A DNA stretch of 41,120 nucleotides from Litorilituus sp. GTDB taxonomy: Bacteria > Pseudomonadota > Gammaproteobacteria > Enterobacterales > Alteromonadaceae. Under the pieces are notes generated by a model. The model was not told the DNA's origin, made no database searches, and was given only the letters and a program-made list of their open reading frames with translations. Every line of letters begins with the position of its first letter. The stretch's first letter is position 1. Shown in pieces: positions 26,996 to 35,948 of this stretch. A program made the position numbers and the translations under genes. Location of the stretch: the NCBI GenBank assembly GCA_030754235.1, contig JASMAS010000075.1:1-41120 (forward strand), in the 5' to 3' direction.

Positions 26996-27610
26996 TTAAA
27001 AATTAAATTGTTTTCTTGCTTGTTGCCACTCTTCGGGCGTATTGGTATTAAATAACATATTGCTATCATTGCAGTGAATAGCTTGATGCGGAATTTGATT
27101 TAATAAGGCTTTAATTGATGGCCCTTTATTTTTAAATCGGCTACCTTCTTGTGTTTCTGCTGTGCACGATGATGGTGTAAATGCTTGTGCTAAAAAAAGT
27201 TCGACATAGCTATTGTTGGGTAAAAATAGTGGGATGTTATGGCCTTTAAAGTAAGTTGCTTTGTGACTCAATTCACCTTTTACACGCAATTCGGTAAGCG
27301 CAGATGCTTTCATTAGCGGTAGATCAACGGGTAAGATCAATAAAGATTTTATATGAGGGAAGCGAGATAATACGCTTAAAATACCACCAACAGGGCCGCT
27401 TTCTTTCACGTTGTCAGGGATTTGATAATTATCGCCACTGATCACAACATTGCTAATACCCGATTCAAGGAGTATTTGCTTGGAAAACGCTAACATAGAG
27501 TGCTTATCTCGAAGTAGCTTAGCTTTATCTTGCCCCATGCGAGAAGATAAGCCTCCAGCAAGTACAACCCCTAAGCAGTCATTATTGGCAGTGCGAGTCA
27601 TATCAACCAC
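26996..27610 (-). CDS. mobA: Molybdenum cofactor guanylyltransferase
   Basis: 204-aa nucleotidyltransferase that attaches GMP to Moco, making the bis-MGD cofactor of DMSO-reductase-family enzymes. The GTP-binding LAGGLSSRMGQDKAKL, SGPVGGILSVL and LPVDLPLM motifs are present. It overlaps moaA by 8 bases. Its presence implies that the organism uses enzymes such as Nap nitrate, DMSO/TMAO reductases or formate dehydrogenase. Confidence 0.95.
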   Translation of the reverse strand: MVDMTRTANNDCLGVVLAGGLSSRMGQDKAKLLRDKHSMLAFSKQILLESGISNVVISGDNYQIPDNVKESGPVGGILSVLSRFPHIKSLLILPVDLPLMKASALTELRVKGELSHKATYFKGHNIPLFLPNNSYVELFLAQAFTPSSCTAETQEGSRFKNKGPSIKALLNQIPHQAIHCNDSNMLFNTNTPEEWQQARKQFNF

Positions 27611-28574
27611 CTAGCATGGCTAAATGCTTAGTACCGCCAGTAAGTTTGTCATGTAAGAAGTGCGCCGCTTTTTTATCACCTAACAAGGATAAAATTTGTG
27701 CCTGTAATGGTTCAATATCATCACATTGCAGTTGTTCACGTAAAGACAGGCCGTTCTCACCAAACAAACATAGGTGTAATTTACCTGATGAGCTTACACG
27801 AAGGCGGTTACAACTATCACAAAAGTCTTTGGAATAGGGCATGATCAGACCAATACGACCTTGATAATCAGGGTGGTAAAATTCTTGTGCGGGGCCCGCT
27901 GCCTTATCTTGAATTACGGGCAACCAACCATCCAAAATGAGGTTTTGTTTGATGCGTGAACCTTGTACGTGCTGGGCATCGAAAAATGCTTGGTTGTCAC
28001 CTGTTTGCATTAATTCAATAAAACGTAGCGTAACAGGAGTGTCTTTTAACCAGTCTAAATAGCTTTTAATATCTCGGCCGCTATATTCACGCATTAATAC
28101 CGTATTGACTTTAATGGTTGGACGACCATCAGCCAAGGCCATATCAATTCCCTTTAAAACAGTCTCTAACTTATCGTGGCCAGTAATGGCAAAAAACTGC
28201 CGAGGATCTAAACTGTCTGCACTAATATTAATAGCATCAATACCTGCGTCTAACCATTGGGGTAAATGTTCAGGTAACTTGAAACCATTACTGGTAATGG
28301 CGACTTTTTTTATGCCAGGAGTTTGTTTACAGGTTGAAATAACCTCAGGAAGATCTTTTCTTAACGCAGGCTCGCCACCTGTGATGCGAATTTTTTCAGT
28401 ACCTAAACTGGCAAAAGCAAACGTGAGGCGTTTGATTTCAGCAAGTGACATAAAATCACGTGGTTGATCACATTGATAGCCATCAGGCAGGCAGTAATTG
28501 CACTTAAAATTGCATACGTCGGTAATTGATAGGCGCAAATAATAAAATCTGCGTCCGAAGTTGTCTGTTAACAT
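27603..28574 (-). CDS. moaA: GTP 3',8-cyclase (radical SAM)
   Basis: 323-aa first enzyme of Moco synthesis, carrying out radical rearrangement of GTP. The radical SAM cluster motif is CNFKCNYC (near 21-28), and the C-terminal cluster cysteines appear in FCDSCNRLRVSSSGKLHLCLFG. The protein ends in GG, required for activity in the family. It is the first gene of a ten-gene operon. The ATG is preceded by AAGGTGAG, which lies inside the probable Moco riboswitch. Confidence 0.97.
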   Translation of the reverse strand: MLTDNFGRRFYYLRLSITDVCNFKCNYCLPDGYQCDQPRDFMSLAEIKRLTFAFASLGTEKIRITGGEPALRKDLPEVISTCKQTPGIKKVAITSNGFKLPEHLPQWLDAGIDAINISADSLDPRQFFAITGHDKLETVLKGIDMALADGRPTIKVNTVLMREYSGRDIKSYLDWLKDTPVTLRFIELMQTGDNQAFFDAQHVQGSRIKQNLILDGWLPVIQDKAAGPAQEFYHPDYQGRIGLIMPYSKDFCDSCNRLRVSSSGKLHLCLFGENGLSLREQLQCDDIEPLQAQILSLLGDKKAAHFLHDKLTGGTKHLAMLGG

Positions 28575-28700
28575 CTCACCTTTCCAAATGTCGGGAGGCT
28601 AACGTGTTTCCTTGTTAACCCTGGTAGCGTACTATTTTCAAAGCAGTTGCTACGGCTTGTAATGACATAATTTCTATTGTAGAAATCTTAGCCAATACAG
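28575..28700 (-). promoter_or_regulatory. Probable Moco riboswitch in the moaA leader
   Basis: Read on the minus strand, the leader has a stem GTAGC/GCTAC (28653-28649 with 28628-28624), a stem GGTTAAC/GTTAGCC (28620-28614 with 28603-28597) capped by a GGAAAC loop, and then GCCTCCCG followed by GGAAAGG next to the moaA start. The last pair would hide the ribosome binding site. The CCTCCC...GGAAAGG signature and position upstream of moaA fit my memory of the Moco RNA motif (Rfam RF01055). A covariance-model hit would settle it. Confidence 0.65.
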
Positions 28701-28748
28701 CTCGGTGTAAATACTCGCTTAAGTATATATCATTTATTGGCACTTATG

Positions 28749-28816
28749 ATAATATTTTTCGATTCATGACTTTTTGATTCGAATCAATAAATAGCGAACT
28801 TATCTACTATTAAAAT
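28749..28816. promoter_or_regulatory. Divergent moaA/moeA promoters sharing a perfect FNR box
   Basis: TTGATTCGAATCAA at 28774-28787 matches the FNR consensus TTGATnnnnATCAA at every fixed base and is a full palindrome. On the minus strand a TATTAT (28754-28749) and on the plus strand a TAAAAT (28811-28816) fit -10 elements whose near edges lie 26.5 and 30.5 bases from the box centre. A class II FNR promoter would have about 29.5. One box may therefore activate both moaA and moeA. Confidence 0.8.
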
Positions 28817-28908
28817 ATAAAGCACTATTACTTTTGTGATTAATTAAGTGATAATACCTACCTTGAAAATCTTTGAATAAATTACTAGTTACATTAAGCG
28901 AGTTTACT

Positions 28909-30144
28909 ATGTCTGATTGTTGTTCTGCTCCAGGGCTATTGCCATTTGAATGTGCGTTAGAAAATATGCTGTCACAAATTACCCCAGTGACAGAAACGTT
29001 AACCCTACCCATAGCAAAAGCGCTTAATTATGTTCTAGCTCAAGATATTGCTAGTCCGTTGAATGTGCCAAACCATGATAATTCAGCAATGGATGGTTAT
29101 GCTTTTGCTCTGGAAAGCTTAACCCAAAGTAACACCTTGTCTTTAGTTGGTCGCTCTATGGCAGGAGCACCTTATGAAGGTGAGTGTAAGCGCGGGGAGT
29201 GTATCCGCATTATGACGGGTGCTAAAATGCCTAGCGATTGTGATAGTGTTGAAATGCAAGAAAATGTGCAGGCACAAGAAAATCATATCACCTTCTTAAC
29301 CGAAAAACAGCTTGGCTCTCATGTGCGTAAAACGGGTGAAGACATTCAACGGGGACAGCAGGTGCTTACGCAAGGACATCAATTATCAGCAATAGACATC
29401 GGTATTTTGGCTTCACTAGGTGTTAGTAACGTGCAAGTTTATCGAAAATTAACCGTAGCCTTAATCGCGACAGGTGATGAGTTAAAATTACCGGGGCAAA
29501 CGTTAAAATCTGGCGATATCTATGAAAGTAATAGCTTTGTTTTACGTGCAATGTTAGAAAAACTGCATATTAATGTTGTAGATTTTGGCGTGATTGAAGA
29601 CGATTTTGAGTCGATAAAAGCCGCTTTTATTCGTGCTGACAGTCAAGCGGATGCCGTGATTTCATCAGGTGGTGTGTCAGTAGGGGATGCGGATTATACT
29701 AAAACAGTTTTAGATGATTTAGGTGAAATAGGTTTTTGGAAAATAGCCATGAAACCAGGTAAACCCTTTGCTTTTGGTAAGTTACCTAATAGTGTCTTTT
29801 TTGGTTTACCGGGCAACCCGGTGTCGGCATTAGTTACTTTTCATCAATTAGCAATCGTTGCGTTAACCAAAATGCAAAATGCACAAGAGTTAAAGCGTAC
29901 TAACTTGCAAGTGAAGTGCGTGAGTGATTTGAAAAAATCCCCGGGTCGTATGGACTTTCAACGTGGCGTTTTAACGGTGAATGAGCAAGGTGAAAGCGTA
30001 GTTTCCTCTACTGGTTCACAAGGCTCAGGCATACTCTCTAGCCTAGCTAGAGCCAATTGTTTTATTGTTTTGCCCGCCGAACAAGATAAGGTTAATGCTG
30101 GTGAAATTGTATCAGTACAATTATTCGATCAATTTATCAGTTAG
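28909..30144 (+). CDS. moeA: Molybdopterin molybdenumtransferase
   Basis: 411-aa enzyme, the same length as E. coli MoeA, that inserts molybdate into adenylated molybdopterin. Motifs include NHDNSAMDGYA (as VPNHDNSAMDGYAF), IMTGAKMPSDCD, GDE in LIATGDELK, SSGGVSVGDADYTK, AMKPGKPFAFG and FGLPGNPVSA. The ATG at 28909 is chosen; an upstream TTG at 28873 would add 12 residues outside the family. It is monocistronic and divergent from the moaA operon. Confidence 0.96.
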   Translation: MSDCCSAPGLLPFECALENMLSQITPVTETLTLPIAKALNYVLAQDIASPLNVPNHDNSAMDGYAFALESLTQSNTLSLVGRSMAGAPYEGECKRGECIRIMTGAKMPSDCDSVEMQENVQAQENHITFLTEKQLGSHVRKTGEDIQRGQQVLTQGHQLSAIDIGILASLGVSNVQVYRKLTVALIATGDELKLPGQTLKSGDIYESNSFVLRAMLEKLHINVVDFGVIEDDFESIKAAFIRADSQADAVISSGGVSVGDADYTKTVLDDLGEIGFWKIAMKPGKPFAFGKLPNSVFFGLPGNPVSALVTFHQLAIVALTKMQNAQELKRTNLQVKCVSDLKKSPGRMDFQRGVLTVNEQGESVVSSTGSQGSGILSSLARANCFIVLPAEQDKVNAGEIVSVQLFDQFIS

Positions 30145-30312
30145 GCCTAATGAACTCGTTAAACTCAGCTAGACTTAGAGTAGCTCAGTTTGATTGATTA
30201 GTTGGTTGAGTAAGTACTGATGAAATGAGGTTTATTACTGCTGTGCTTATTGTGCTGAATGTGTACAGGGTAGTTATAACCTCTTCACCTTGTTTCCCTT
30301 AAGAGGTTTATA

Positions 30313-30699
30313 ATGAAATATAAATTAAGCTTTTGCACTGTTAATAGGCTTAGTGATCAAATTGCTGAAGTGATCGTAAATAGTGGTATTGAAATATCTA
30401 TTGAAATGGTTGAGGAGTTAGAAGTGTTTTTTGCAGAGTATTTTACTCAACCTTTTGGGGTGTTAATTAATAAAGTTAATCATTACTATTATGCTTTTGA
30501 AGCAAAATTAGTTATTGGCTCTCATGCACATTTAAAAGCGATTGCTGTGGTTAATTACAGTAAAGAAGATCAAGATTTTACAGATAACTTTGTTAAAATC
30601 AGAACAGTTGATCAATGGAATATACAATCTTTTTCTGGATTAGATTTAGGCTGGCAACAAGCATATGAATGGTTAAAAAAAGAGTTATCTACTTGTTAG
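30313..30699 (+). CDS. Hypothetical protein, possible SpoIIAA/STAS-like fold
   Basis: A 128-aa protein I do not recognise by name. It has no signal peptide or membrane helix. The alternation of strands and helices (a start with IEISIEMVEELEVFFAEYF, then FGVLINKVNHYYYAF, KAIAVVNYS, and a final AYEWLKKEL) resembles small SpoIIAA-like or STAS/SEC14-type proteins of marine bacteria. TTAAGAGG precedes the ATG. It stands alone between moeA and convergent hemL. Confidence 0.7.
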   Translation: MKYKLSFCTVNRLSDQIAEVIVNSGIEISIEMVEELEVFFAEYFTQPFGVLINKVNHYYYAFEAKLVIGSHAHLKAIAVVNYSKEDQDFTDNFVKIRTVDQWNIQSFSGLDLGWQQAYEWLKKELSTC

Positions 30700-30745
30700 C
30701 AGAACACTCTTTTTTACTTACTTTCTCATTAACTTAATCATTTTT

Positions 30746-32053
30746 TTAGAGTTGTGCAAAACACTTAGCTGCAGCTTCTAATGTACTTTCAATAATTTCA
30801 TCACTGTGTGCAGTAGATAGAAAGCCTGTTTCAAAGGCGGACGGCGCTAAGTATATACCCTCTTCAAGCATTAAGTGGAAGAAGCGTTTGAATTTTTCTC
30901 CATCACAAGCCATAACTTGATCGAATGTTGTGATTGGTGCTTCTTCACTGGTAAAAAAGAAGCCAAACATGGCGCCTACGTAGTTAATACTTAAATCAAC
31001 TCCATGACGCTCAGCGGCAGCTTTTAAGCCCATGGTTAATTTTTCTGTTGCCGCGCTGAGTTGTTTATGTTTCTCACCTTTAGCGAGTTCGGTTAACGAT
31101 GCAAGGCCAGCAGCCATAGCAATAGGATTACCTGATAGTGTTCCTGCTTGATAAACTGGGCCTACAGGGGCAATATAGTCCATGATCTCTTGCTTGCCAC
31201 CAAAAGCACCGACAGGCATACCGCCACCGATTACTTTACCTAAAGTGGTTAGGTCAGGTTTAATATTGTAATATGCTTGAGCGCCACCTAGCGCAACACG
31301 AAAGCCAGTCATTACTTCGTCAAAAATAAGTACTGAACTGTACTGGTCACATACGTCACGTAAACCTTCTAAAAATCCTTCAACAGGAGGAACACAGTTC
31401 ATATTACCAGCAACAGGTTCAACAATAATACAAGCAATTTGATCAGGGTATTTGGCAAATATTTCTTTGACTTGTTCAAGGTTGTTATAGCTTACCGTTA
31501 AGGTGTGTTGTGCAAAGTCAGCAGGAATACCCGGTGAATTAGGTACACCTAAAGTTAATGCACCAGAGCCGGCTTTTACTAATAATGAATCAGCATGGCC
31601 ATGGTAGCAGCCTTCAAATTTTAGTATTTTATCGCGACCAGTAAATCCTCGCGCTAAACGAATAGCACTCATGGTCGCTTCGGTACCCGAACTCACCATG
31701 CGCAAAGACTCCATTGATGGCACCAGTTCGCGAACTTTTTCAGCCATAGTAATCTCTACTTCAGTTGGTGCACCAAAGCTTAAGCCATCTTGAGCGGTAT
31801 TAATAACCGCATCTAAAATAGCAGGATGATTATGACCTAAAATCATAGGTCCCCATGAGCCAACATAGTCAATATAAGCATTGTCATCGGCATCAAATAT
31901 ATAAGCACCCGCTGCTCGTTTAATAAATGATGGTGTTCCACCTACACTGTTAAAAGCACGAACAGGTGAATTTACGCCGCCTGGAATGACGTTTTTAGCT
32001 TGAGAAAATAATTGCTCTGAATTGCTTGTTGAGAAATTGGTTGATCCATTCAT
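30746..32053 (-). CDS. hemL: Glutamate-1-semialdehyde 2,1-aminomutase
   Basis: PLP enzyme that makes 5-aminolevulinate in the C5 heme pathway. The 435-aa protein shows [55 protein letters not shown] and the PLP lysine in [16 protein letters not shown]. Length is close to the 426 aa of E. coli. It lies 91 bases downstream of pyrB. Confidence 0.97.
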   Translation of the reverse strand: MNGSTNFSTSNSEQLFSQAKNVIPGGVNSPVRAFNSVGGTPSFIKRAAGAYIFDADDNAYIDYVGSWGPMILGHNHPAILDAVINTAQDGLSFGAPTEVEITMAEKVRELVPSMESLRMVSSGTEATMSAIRLARGFTGRDKILKFEGCYHGHADSLLVKAGSGALTLGVPNSPGIPADFAQHTLTVSYNNLEQVKEIFAKYPDQIACIIVEPVAGNMNCVPPVEGFLEGLRDVCDQYSSVLIFDEVMTGFRVALGGAQAYYNIKPDLTTLGKVIGGGMPVGAFGGKQEIMDYIAPVGPVYQAGTLSGNPIAMAAGLASLTELAKGEKHKQLSAATEKLTMGLKAAAERHGVDLSINYVGAMFGFFFTSEEAPITTFDQVMACDGEKFKRFFHLMLEEGIYLAPSAFETGFLSTAHSDEIIESTLEAAAKCFAQL

Positions 32054-32144
32054 AGTAAAACTCTTTTTAGTTCATGACTTATCGTTACCGACCCAAAAAA
32101 ACTTTTCTGGTCGATAAAGAAAATAAATGTGTAATTAAATAGGA

Positions 32145-33155
32145 TTAGCTTTTATTGGTGTGCCAGTATACTTCTTTTTCATATTGCGTTAATTGATCTT
32201 CCACACCTAAAGCTAATGCAAAAAGTGCCATTCTCACTAAAACACCATTTTGTGCTTGCCTAAAGATAGCTAAACTGTCTAAGTCGTTTAAATCGATATC
32301 AAGCTCATTGGCTTCGGGTCGAGAATCTCGTGGTAAAGGGTGCATTATAACTGTATTTTCTCGGCAATACTGGTGATAAATTTCTCTATTTAAACTAAAA
32401 TGACCGCGATATAAGTCAGCTTCATCTCTACTGGCAAAGCGCTCTTGTTGAATACGGGTTTGGTAAATGACATCACAGGATAAATTACCCGCCATAGTGT
32501 CAGTAACAATGACTTGGTGGCCTGCATTTTCTAACGTTGAAATGACGCTGTCAGGCATTTGCAAGGCAGCAGGTGACACCATAGTTATTTTTACATTGTT
32601 ATAAAGGCTAAGTAACTTTGAAAGTGAGTGCACGGTGCGGCCATGCTTTAAATCACCCATCAGAACAATATCAAGATTATCTAAGCCCTTTTGATAATGC
32701 ATCATTTCAGACTGAATAGTAAATAAATCCAGTAATGCTTGAGTTGGATGTTCATTTGCTCCATCACCACCATTAATAACAGGAACAGTGCTGCCTAGAG
32801 CAAACTGCTCAACAGAATGCATTTGTGGATGTCGCATGGCAATAACATCACTATAGCCGCTAATCACTTGTGCGGTATCAAATAATGATTCACCTTTACT
32901 CAAAGAAGAGTTTTCTTGGCCAACCGTTTCTCGAACAAAGCCACCAAGTAGGTTAAATGCCGTACCAAAGCTGACTCGAGTACGAGTACTTGGTTCAAAA
33001 AATAGATTACTTAAGATGGCGCCATCAAGTACATGACAGCGTTTTTTTCTGGCTGCATAAGGCGCCATTTGTGCAGAAACATCTAAAATTTTAGCAATTG
33101 CTTCACGATCAAATTGGGATACCGACAGGATATGACTGCCTTGAAATGTCATCAT
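32145..33155 (-). CDS. pyrB: Aspartate carbamoyltransferase catalytic chain
   Basis: 336-aa enzyme for the first committed step of pyrimidine synthesis. The carbamoyl-phosphate site FFEPSTRTRVSF is intact, with SKGESLFDT, DGANEHPTQALLD, MGDLKHGRTVHSL and HPLPRDSR-E. No pyrI regulatory chain follows; hemL does. I chose the ATG at 33155, because an open TTG start at 33200 lies upstream of the predicted -10 element. A second ATG follows at once; no clear Shine-Dalgarno is visible. Confidence 0.95.
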   Translation of the reverse strand: MMTFQGSHILSVSQFDREAIAKILDVSAQMAPYAARKKRCHVLDGAILSNLFFEPSTRTRVSFGTAFNLLGGFVRETVGQENSSLSKGESLFDTAQVISGYSDVIAMRHPQMHSVEQFALGSTVPVINGGDGANEHPTQALLDLFTIQSEMMHYQKGLDNLDIVLMGDLKHGRTVHSLSKLLSLYNNVKITMVSPAALQMPDSVISTLENAGHQVIVTDTMAGNLSCDVIYQTRIQQERFASRDEADLYRGHFSLNREIYHQYCRENTVIMHPLPRDSRPEANELDIDLNDLDSLAIFRQAQNGVLVRMALFALALGVEDQLTQYEKEVYWHTNKS

Positions 33156-33171
33156 AGGGAAATTATGCAAA

Positions 33172-33217
33172 GAGTAAAAATTTGCAGGAATATAGCACAA
33201 AAAAGGTATTTTTTAAA
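33172..33217 (-). promoter_or_regulatory. Predicted pyrB promoter with AAATTTTTA start region
   Basis: On the minus strand TGCTATATT gives an extended -10 (hexamer 33194-33189); TTTAAA at 33217-33212 is a weak -35 with 17 bases between. Transcription would start near 33183-33181 in AAATTTTTAC, leaving a leader of about 27 bases. An A-then-T-run start resembles E. coli pyrBI (AATTTG), where UTP causes slippage. Confidence 0.55.
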
Positions 33218-33251
33218 ATGGCGTATTCCAGCGCTAATTTGTGGCGGCTGT

Positions 33252-33279
33252 AAAAAAAGGCTGAAATTCAGCCTTTTTT
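33252..33279. terminator. Bidirectional intrinsic terminator after the protease gene
   Basis: A-run (33252-33258), stem GGCTGAA/TTCAGCC (33259-33265 and 33267-33273), T-run (33274-33279). It lies 20 bases past the protease stop and upstream of the predicted pyrB promoter, so it mainly insulates pyrB. Confidence 0.88.
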
Positions 33280-33298
33280 ATGGTTGCTACTGTGTTTT

Positions 33299-35428
33299 TT
33301 AGTTTTTTCTTCTTCTAATCATTAGTAGCGTCAACATAACTGACAACCAAGTCATACTACCACCTGAGCTAGCACTGGGGGTAGTTGGCGCTGGAGGTGG
33401 AGTTGGCGTCACTACCGTTTTAGGTGTAAAGACAATATTACGTAAATAACCTTTATCATCACCTTCAGATGTATAAGCATCTTTTGAATAAACCCAAGTG
33501 ATTCTATGTTCACCTTTACTCAGAACAAGTTTCTCAGCAGTATAATCCACTTCACCTGAGATAAATTTGATTAATTCGTCATCTAAATACAGGTATAGTG
33601 CATCATAAGGCTTTTCTGGGCTATCAGTGTTTTCTTCAGATGAAACAGACCACTCAAATGATAATTCACCTTCGCCTGCAACCGTTACCATCACTGAGCT
33701 TTCTTGAGCATCACTGATAGCACCACTTTCAATGGCAGTAGACGCGTTATCTACTTGCCAAATTAGATTGCCGCCACTGTACCATGTTAAGGCATTATCA
33801 GTGCTTGATAGCTGCGCTTTTATTTCACTGGCAACAGCAATCGTTTGTGCTGAAACTTCGCTGCTACTGGTTAGGAGGTCGTCATTATCACTATTGATAA
33901 CAATAGTGGCGTTATGGTTACCTACTTGTGCAGCATCATAATGGACTGTTAGTTGGCAAGTTTCACCTGCACCCATAACATTACATTGATCATTTGCCGT
34001 GGTGAAGTGTGTGTCGCCTTGGATACTAAAAGTTAAGTTTGCTTCTAAATCACTATTATTTACTAGAGTTAATTGTGTGCTTTGCGTTGCCCTTTGGGCT
34101 TGGATACCTAAATCTACACGTTGGTCTACAGCAATTCCTGTCGATATTTCATTTATCCAGTCAGAAAATAGTGCGGATCGAGTGAAAACACCAGGGAAGC
34201 CATCAGCGGCACAACCAACTCCCCAGCTAACAATACCTATTTGTTGCCAGCCTTCATTGGTGTTAACCATTAAAGGACCGCCGCTATCACCTTGACATGA
34301 GCTTTTTCCTCCACCCGCTACAGCGGCACAGATCATGGCATCAGTAATACCTGTTTCATTTTCTGATATTTGAGTGTTGTATAAATTAGTATAGGATTCT
34401 GCCAAAGTGGTTTTGCATGCATCATTAGTCATTATCTGTAAATCAACTTGATGCAAAATATCAGGGAAATTAGAGGTTGGTCCTTCGCCAGCACCATAAC
34501 CTTCTCTGCCTCCCCATCCAGTAACAGTAACGGTACTATTTTCAATTGCTAACTGAGTTGTTTCAGCTAAATCAACTAAAGAAATTGTTTCATTATCAAC
34601 ACTCTGGGTTAATTCAATTAAGGCAATATCATTATCGAGATCAACATTTAATGAATAATTAGCATGCATATAAATGCGCTTGACCGGCGTTGCATTTCCT
34701 GCCCCATTGGCTAAATCATATTCACCGACATTTACTTTTAATTGGCTAGTGTCAACGTCTTCAACACAATGTGCAGCGGTTAATACCCACTTATCACCTA
34801 AGAAAGAGGCACCACAAGTTGAGGCTTGAACTAAAGATTCCGATGTAGAAACTGTTAAACTTGCATTGCTGCCAATGGTACTTTTTAGTCTATCCCCATC
34901 TGTTTGGCTAATTGCAACTGCTGGAATACTGCCTGTAAAATCAGCACCTAAAGTACCGTTAATATAGCCATCTTCATTATTAAAAATGATTGCACCAACA
35001 CCTCCGCCAGCTTCACAGTTTTCTATTTTTGCGGAGAAGCTGATTTCTCCTCGCTCAATTAAACAAATTTTATTTGTAGCGTCACTACATTGCGTATCAC
35101 CTAAGCCACAATCAACAGTTACGCCATTTACTGAGCCTGATGCACCTCCAGTGAAAGATTGACTATCATAATTGATATTGTCGATAGTGAGTGAGGTGGC
35201 AATATCATTGTAGGTATAAACCAACGCGGACATCCAGGGCCAGTCGCCTTCAATAGCCTCTTTGCCACCAACAATCTTAGGTTTTACGGGCATAAGGTTG
35301 TTGGCCTTGGCAACACTATTCATGCTAATCGGGGTCGTTGACAAGACAACAGCACAAGTAGCAACTTTAAAAAATTTATTCACTTTTTTACTCCTAACAG
35401 CGGATTGCTTGTGCTTAAAATAGGACAA
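33299..35428 (-). CDS. Secreted trypsin-like serine protease with inserted PA domain and GlyGly-CTERM tail
   Basis: A 709-aa exported protease. The signal peptide covers about residues 1-42. The chymotrypsin-fold domain starts at IVGGKEAIEGDWPW and has the triad His in LTAAHCVED, Asp in NDIALIEL and Ser in CQGDSGGPLM. Between the first strand and the His region, about 110 extra residues (DCGLGDTQC, ICLIERGEISF, GAIIFNNEDG, IPAVAISQTDGDRL) form a protease-associated domain. Then come an immunoglobulin-like segment and a sandwich domain. The C-terminus SGGSMTWLSVMLTLLMIRRR is a GlyGly-CTERM sorting signal, as in Vibrio VesB, processed by rhombosortase after type II secretion. It is monocistronic. 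Confidence 0.92.
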   Translation of the reverse strand: MSYFKHKQSAVRSKKVNKFFKVATCAVVLSTTPISMNSVAKANNLMPVKPKIVGGKEAIEGDWPWMSALVYTYNDIATSLTIDNINYDSQSFTGGASGSVNGVTVDCGLGDTQCSDATNKICLIERGEISFSAKIENCEAGGGVGAIIFNNEDGYINGTLGADFTGSIPAVAISQTDGDRLKSTIGSNASLTVSTSESLVQASTCGASFLGDKWVLTAAHCVEDVDTSQLKVNVGEYDLANGAGNATPVKRIYMHANYSLNVDLDNDIALIELTQSVDNETISLVDLAETTQLAIENSTVTVTGWGGREGYGAGEGPTSNFPDILHQVDLQIMTNDACKTTLAESYTNLYNTQISENETGITDAMICAAVAGGGKSSCQGDSGGPLMVNTNEGWQQIGIVSWGVGCAADGFPGVFTRSALFSDWINEISTGIAVDQRVDLGIQAQRATQSTQLTLVNNSDLEANLTFSIQGDTHFTTANDQCNVMGAGETCQLTVHYDAAQVGNHNATIVINSDNDDLLTSSSEVSAQTIAVASEIKAQLSSTDNALTWYSGGNLIWQVDNASTAIESGAISDAQESSVMVTVAGEGELSFEWSVSSEENTDSPEKPYDALYLYLDDELIKFISGEVDYTAEKLVLSKGEHRITWVYSKDAYTSEGDDKGYLRNIVFTPKTVVTPTPPPAPTTPSASSGGSMTWLSVMLTLLMIRRRKN

Positions 35429-35495
35429 AGCGCACCCTGTTTGTTAATTTTTCGTTAAAATACTAGAAAAGTAATCGCTATTCAATCACTATCTA

Positions 35496-35948
35496 TTATC
35501 CAAATGTTGGTTTTACGTACGCTAGAAGAATAATGACAAAAAGAGCTAAAACCGGTATTTCATTGAAAATGCGGTAAAACTTAGCTGAACGGGTGTTGTT
35601 ATCTTGTGCAAATGTTTTGAGTAATTGAAAACAATATAAATGATAAGCAAATAGCATAATCACTAAAGTGAGTTTAATGTGCAACCACTTAGCTGCAGCA
35701 ACCCACTCACTGCCATAACCATACATAATCAATAAGCCTAAAATTAACGTTAATAAGGCGAACGGTGAAACGAAATAAAGTAATCGTTTTTCCATGCCTT
35801 TAAGCTGAGCTATTACTTCGGGTGATTTTGTTTGTGCATGATTAACAAATAATCGAGGTAAATAAAAAATACCTGCAAACCAAGCTACCATAAAAATAAC
35901 ATGAAAAGCCTTAAACCAGAGCAAGTTGTTGAGGATGAAAGTGGTCAT
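35496..35948 (-). CDS. hemJ: Protoporphyrinogen IX oxidase HemJ
   Basis: 150-aa membrane protein with four helices and the HemJ (TIGR00701/UPF0093) start LLWFKAFHVIFMVAWFAGIF then YLPRLFVNHA, including the conserved His residues. It oxidises protoporphyrinogen in heme synthesis in many bacteria without HemG or HemY. Its start overlaps the clc stop by 4 bases, suggesting co-transcription. Confidence 0.88.
   Translation of the reverse strand: MTTFILNNLLWFKAFHVIFMVAWFAGIFYLPRLFVNHAQTKSPEVIAQLKGMEKRLLYFVSPFALLTLILGLLIMYGYGSEWVAAAKWLHIKLTLVIMLFAYHLYCFQLLKTFAQDNNTRSAKFYRIFNEIPVLALFVIILLAYVKPTFG

Noticed and set aside
32078-32120. Dyad CGACC/GGTCG between pyrB and hemL as a terminator
   Set aside because: Short stem with a long loop; the T-run lies inside the loop and not after the stem.
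33252-33279. Hairpin as a pyrB attenuator
   Set aside because: It lies upstream of the predicted pyrB promoter and right after the protease stop, so simple termination explains it better.
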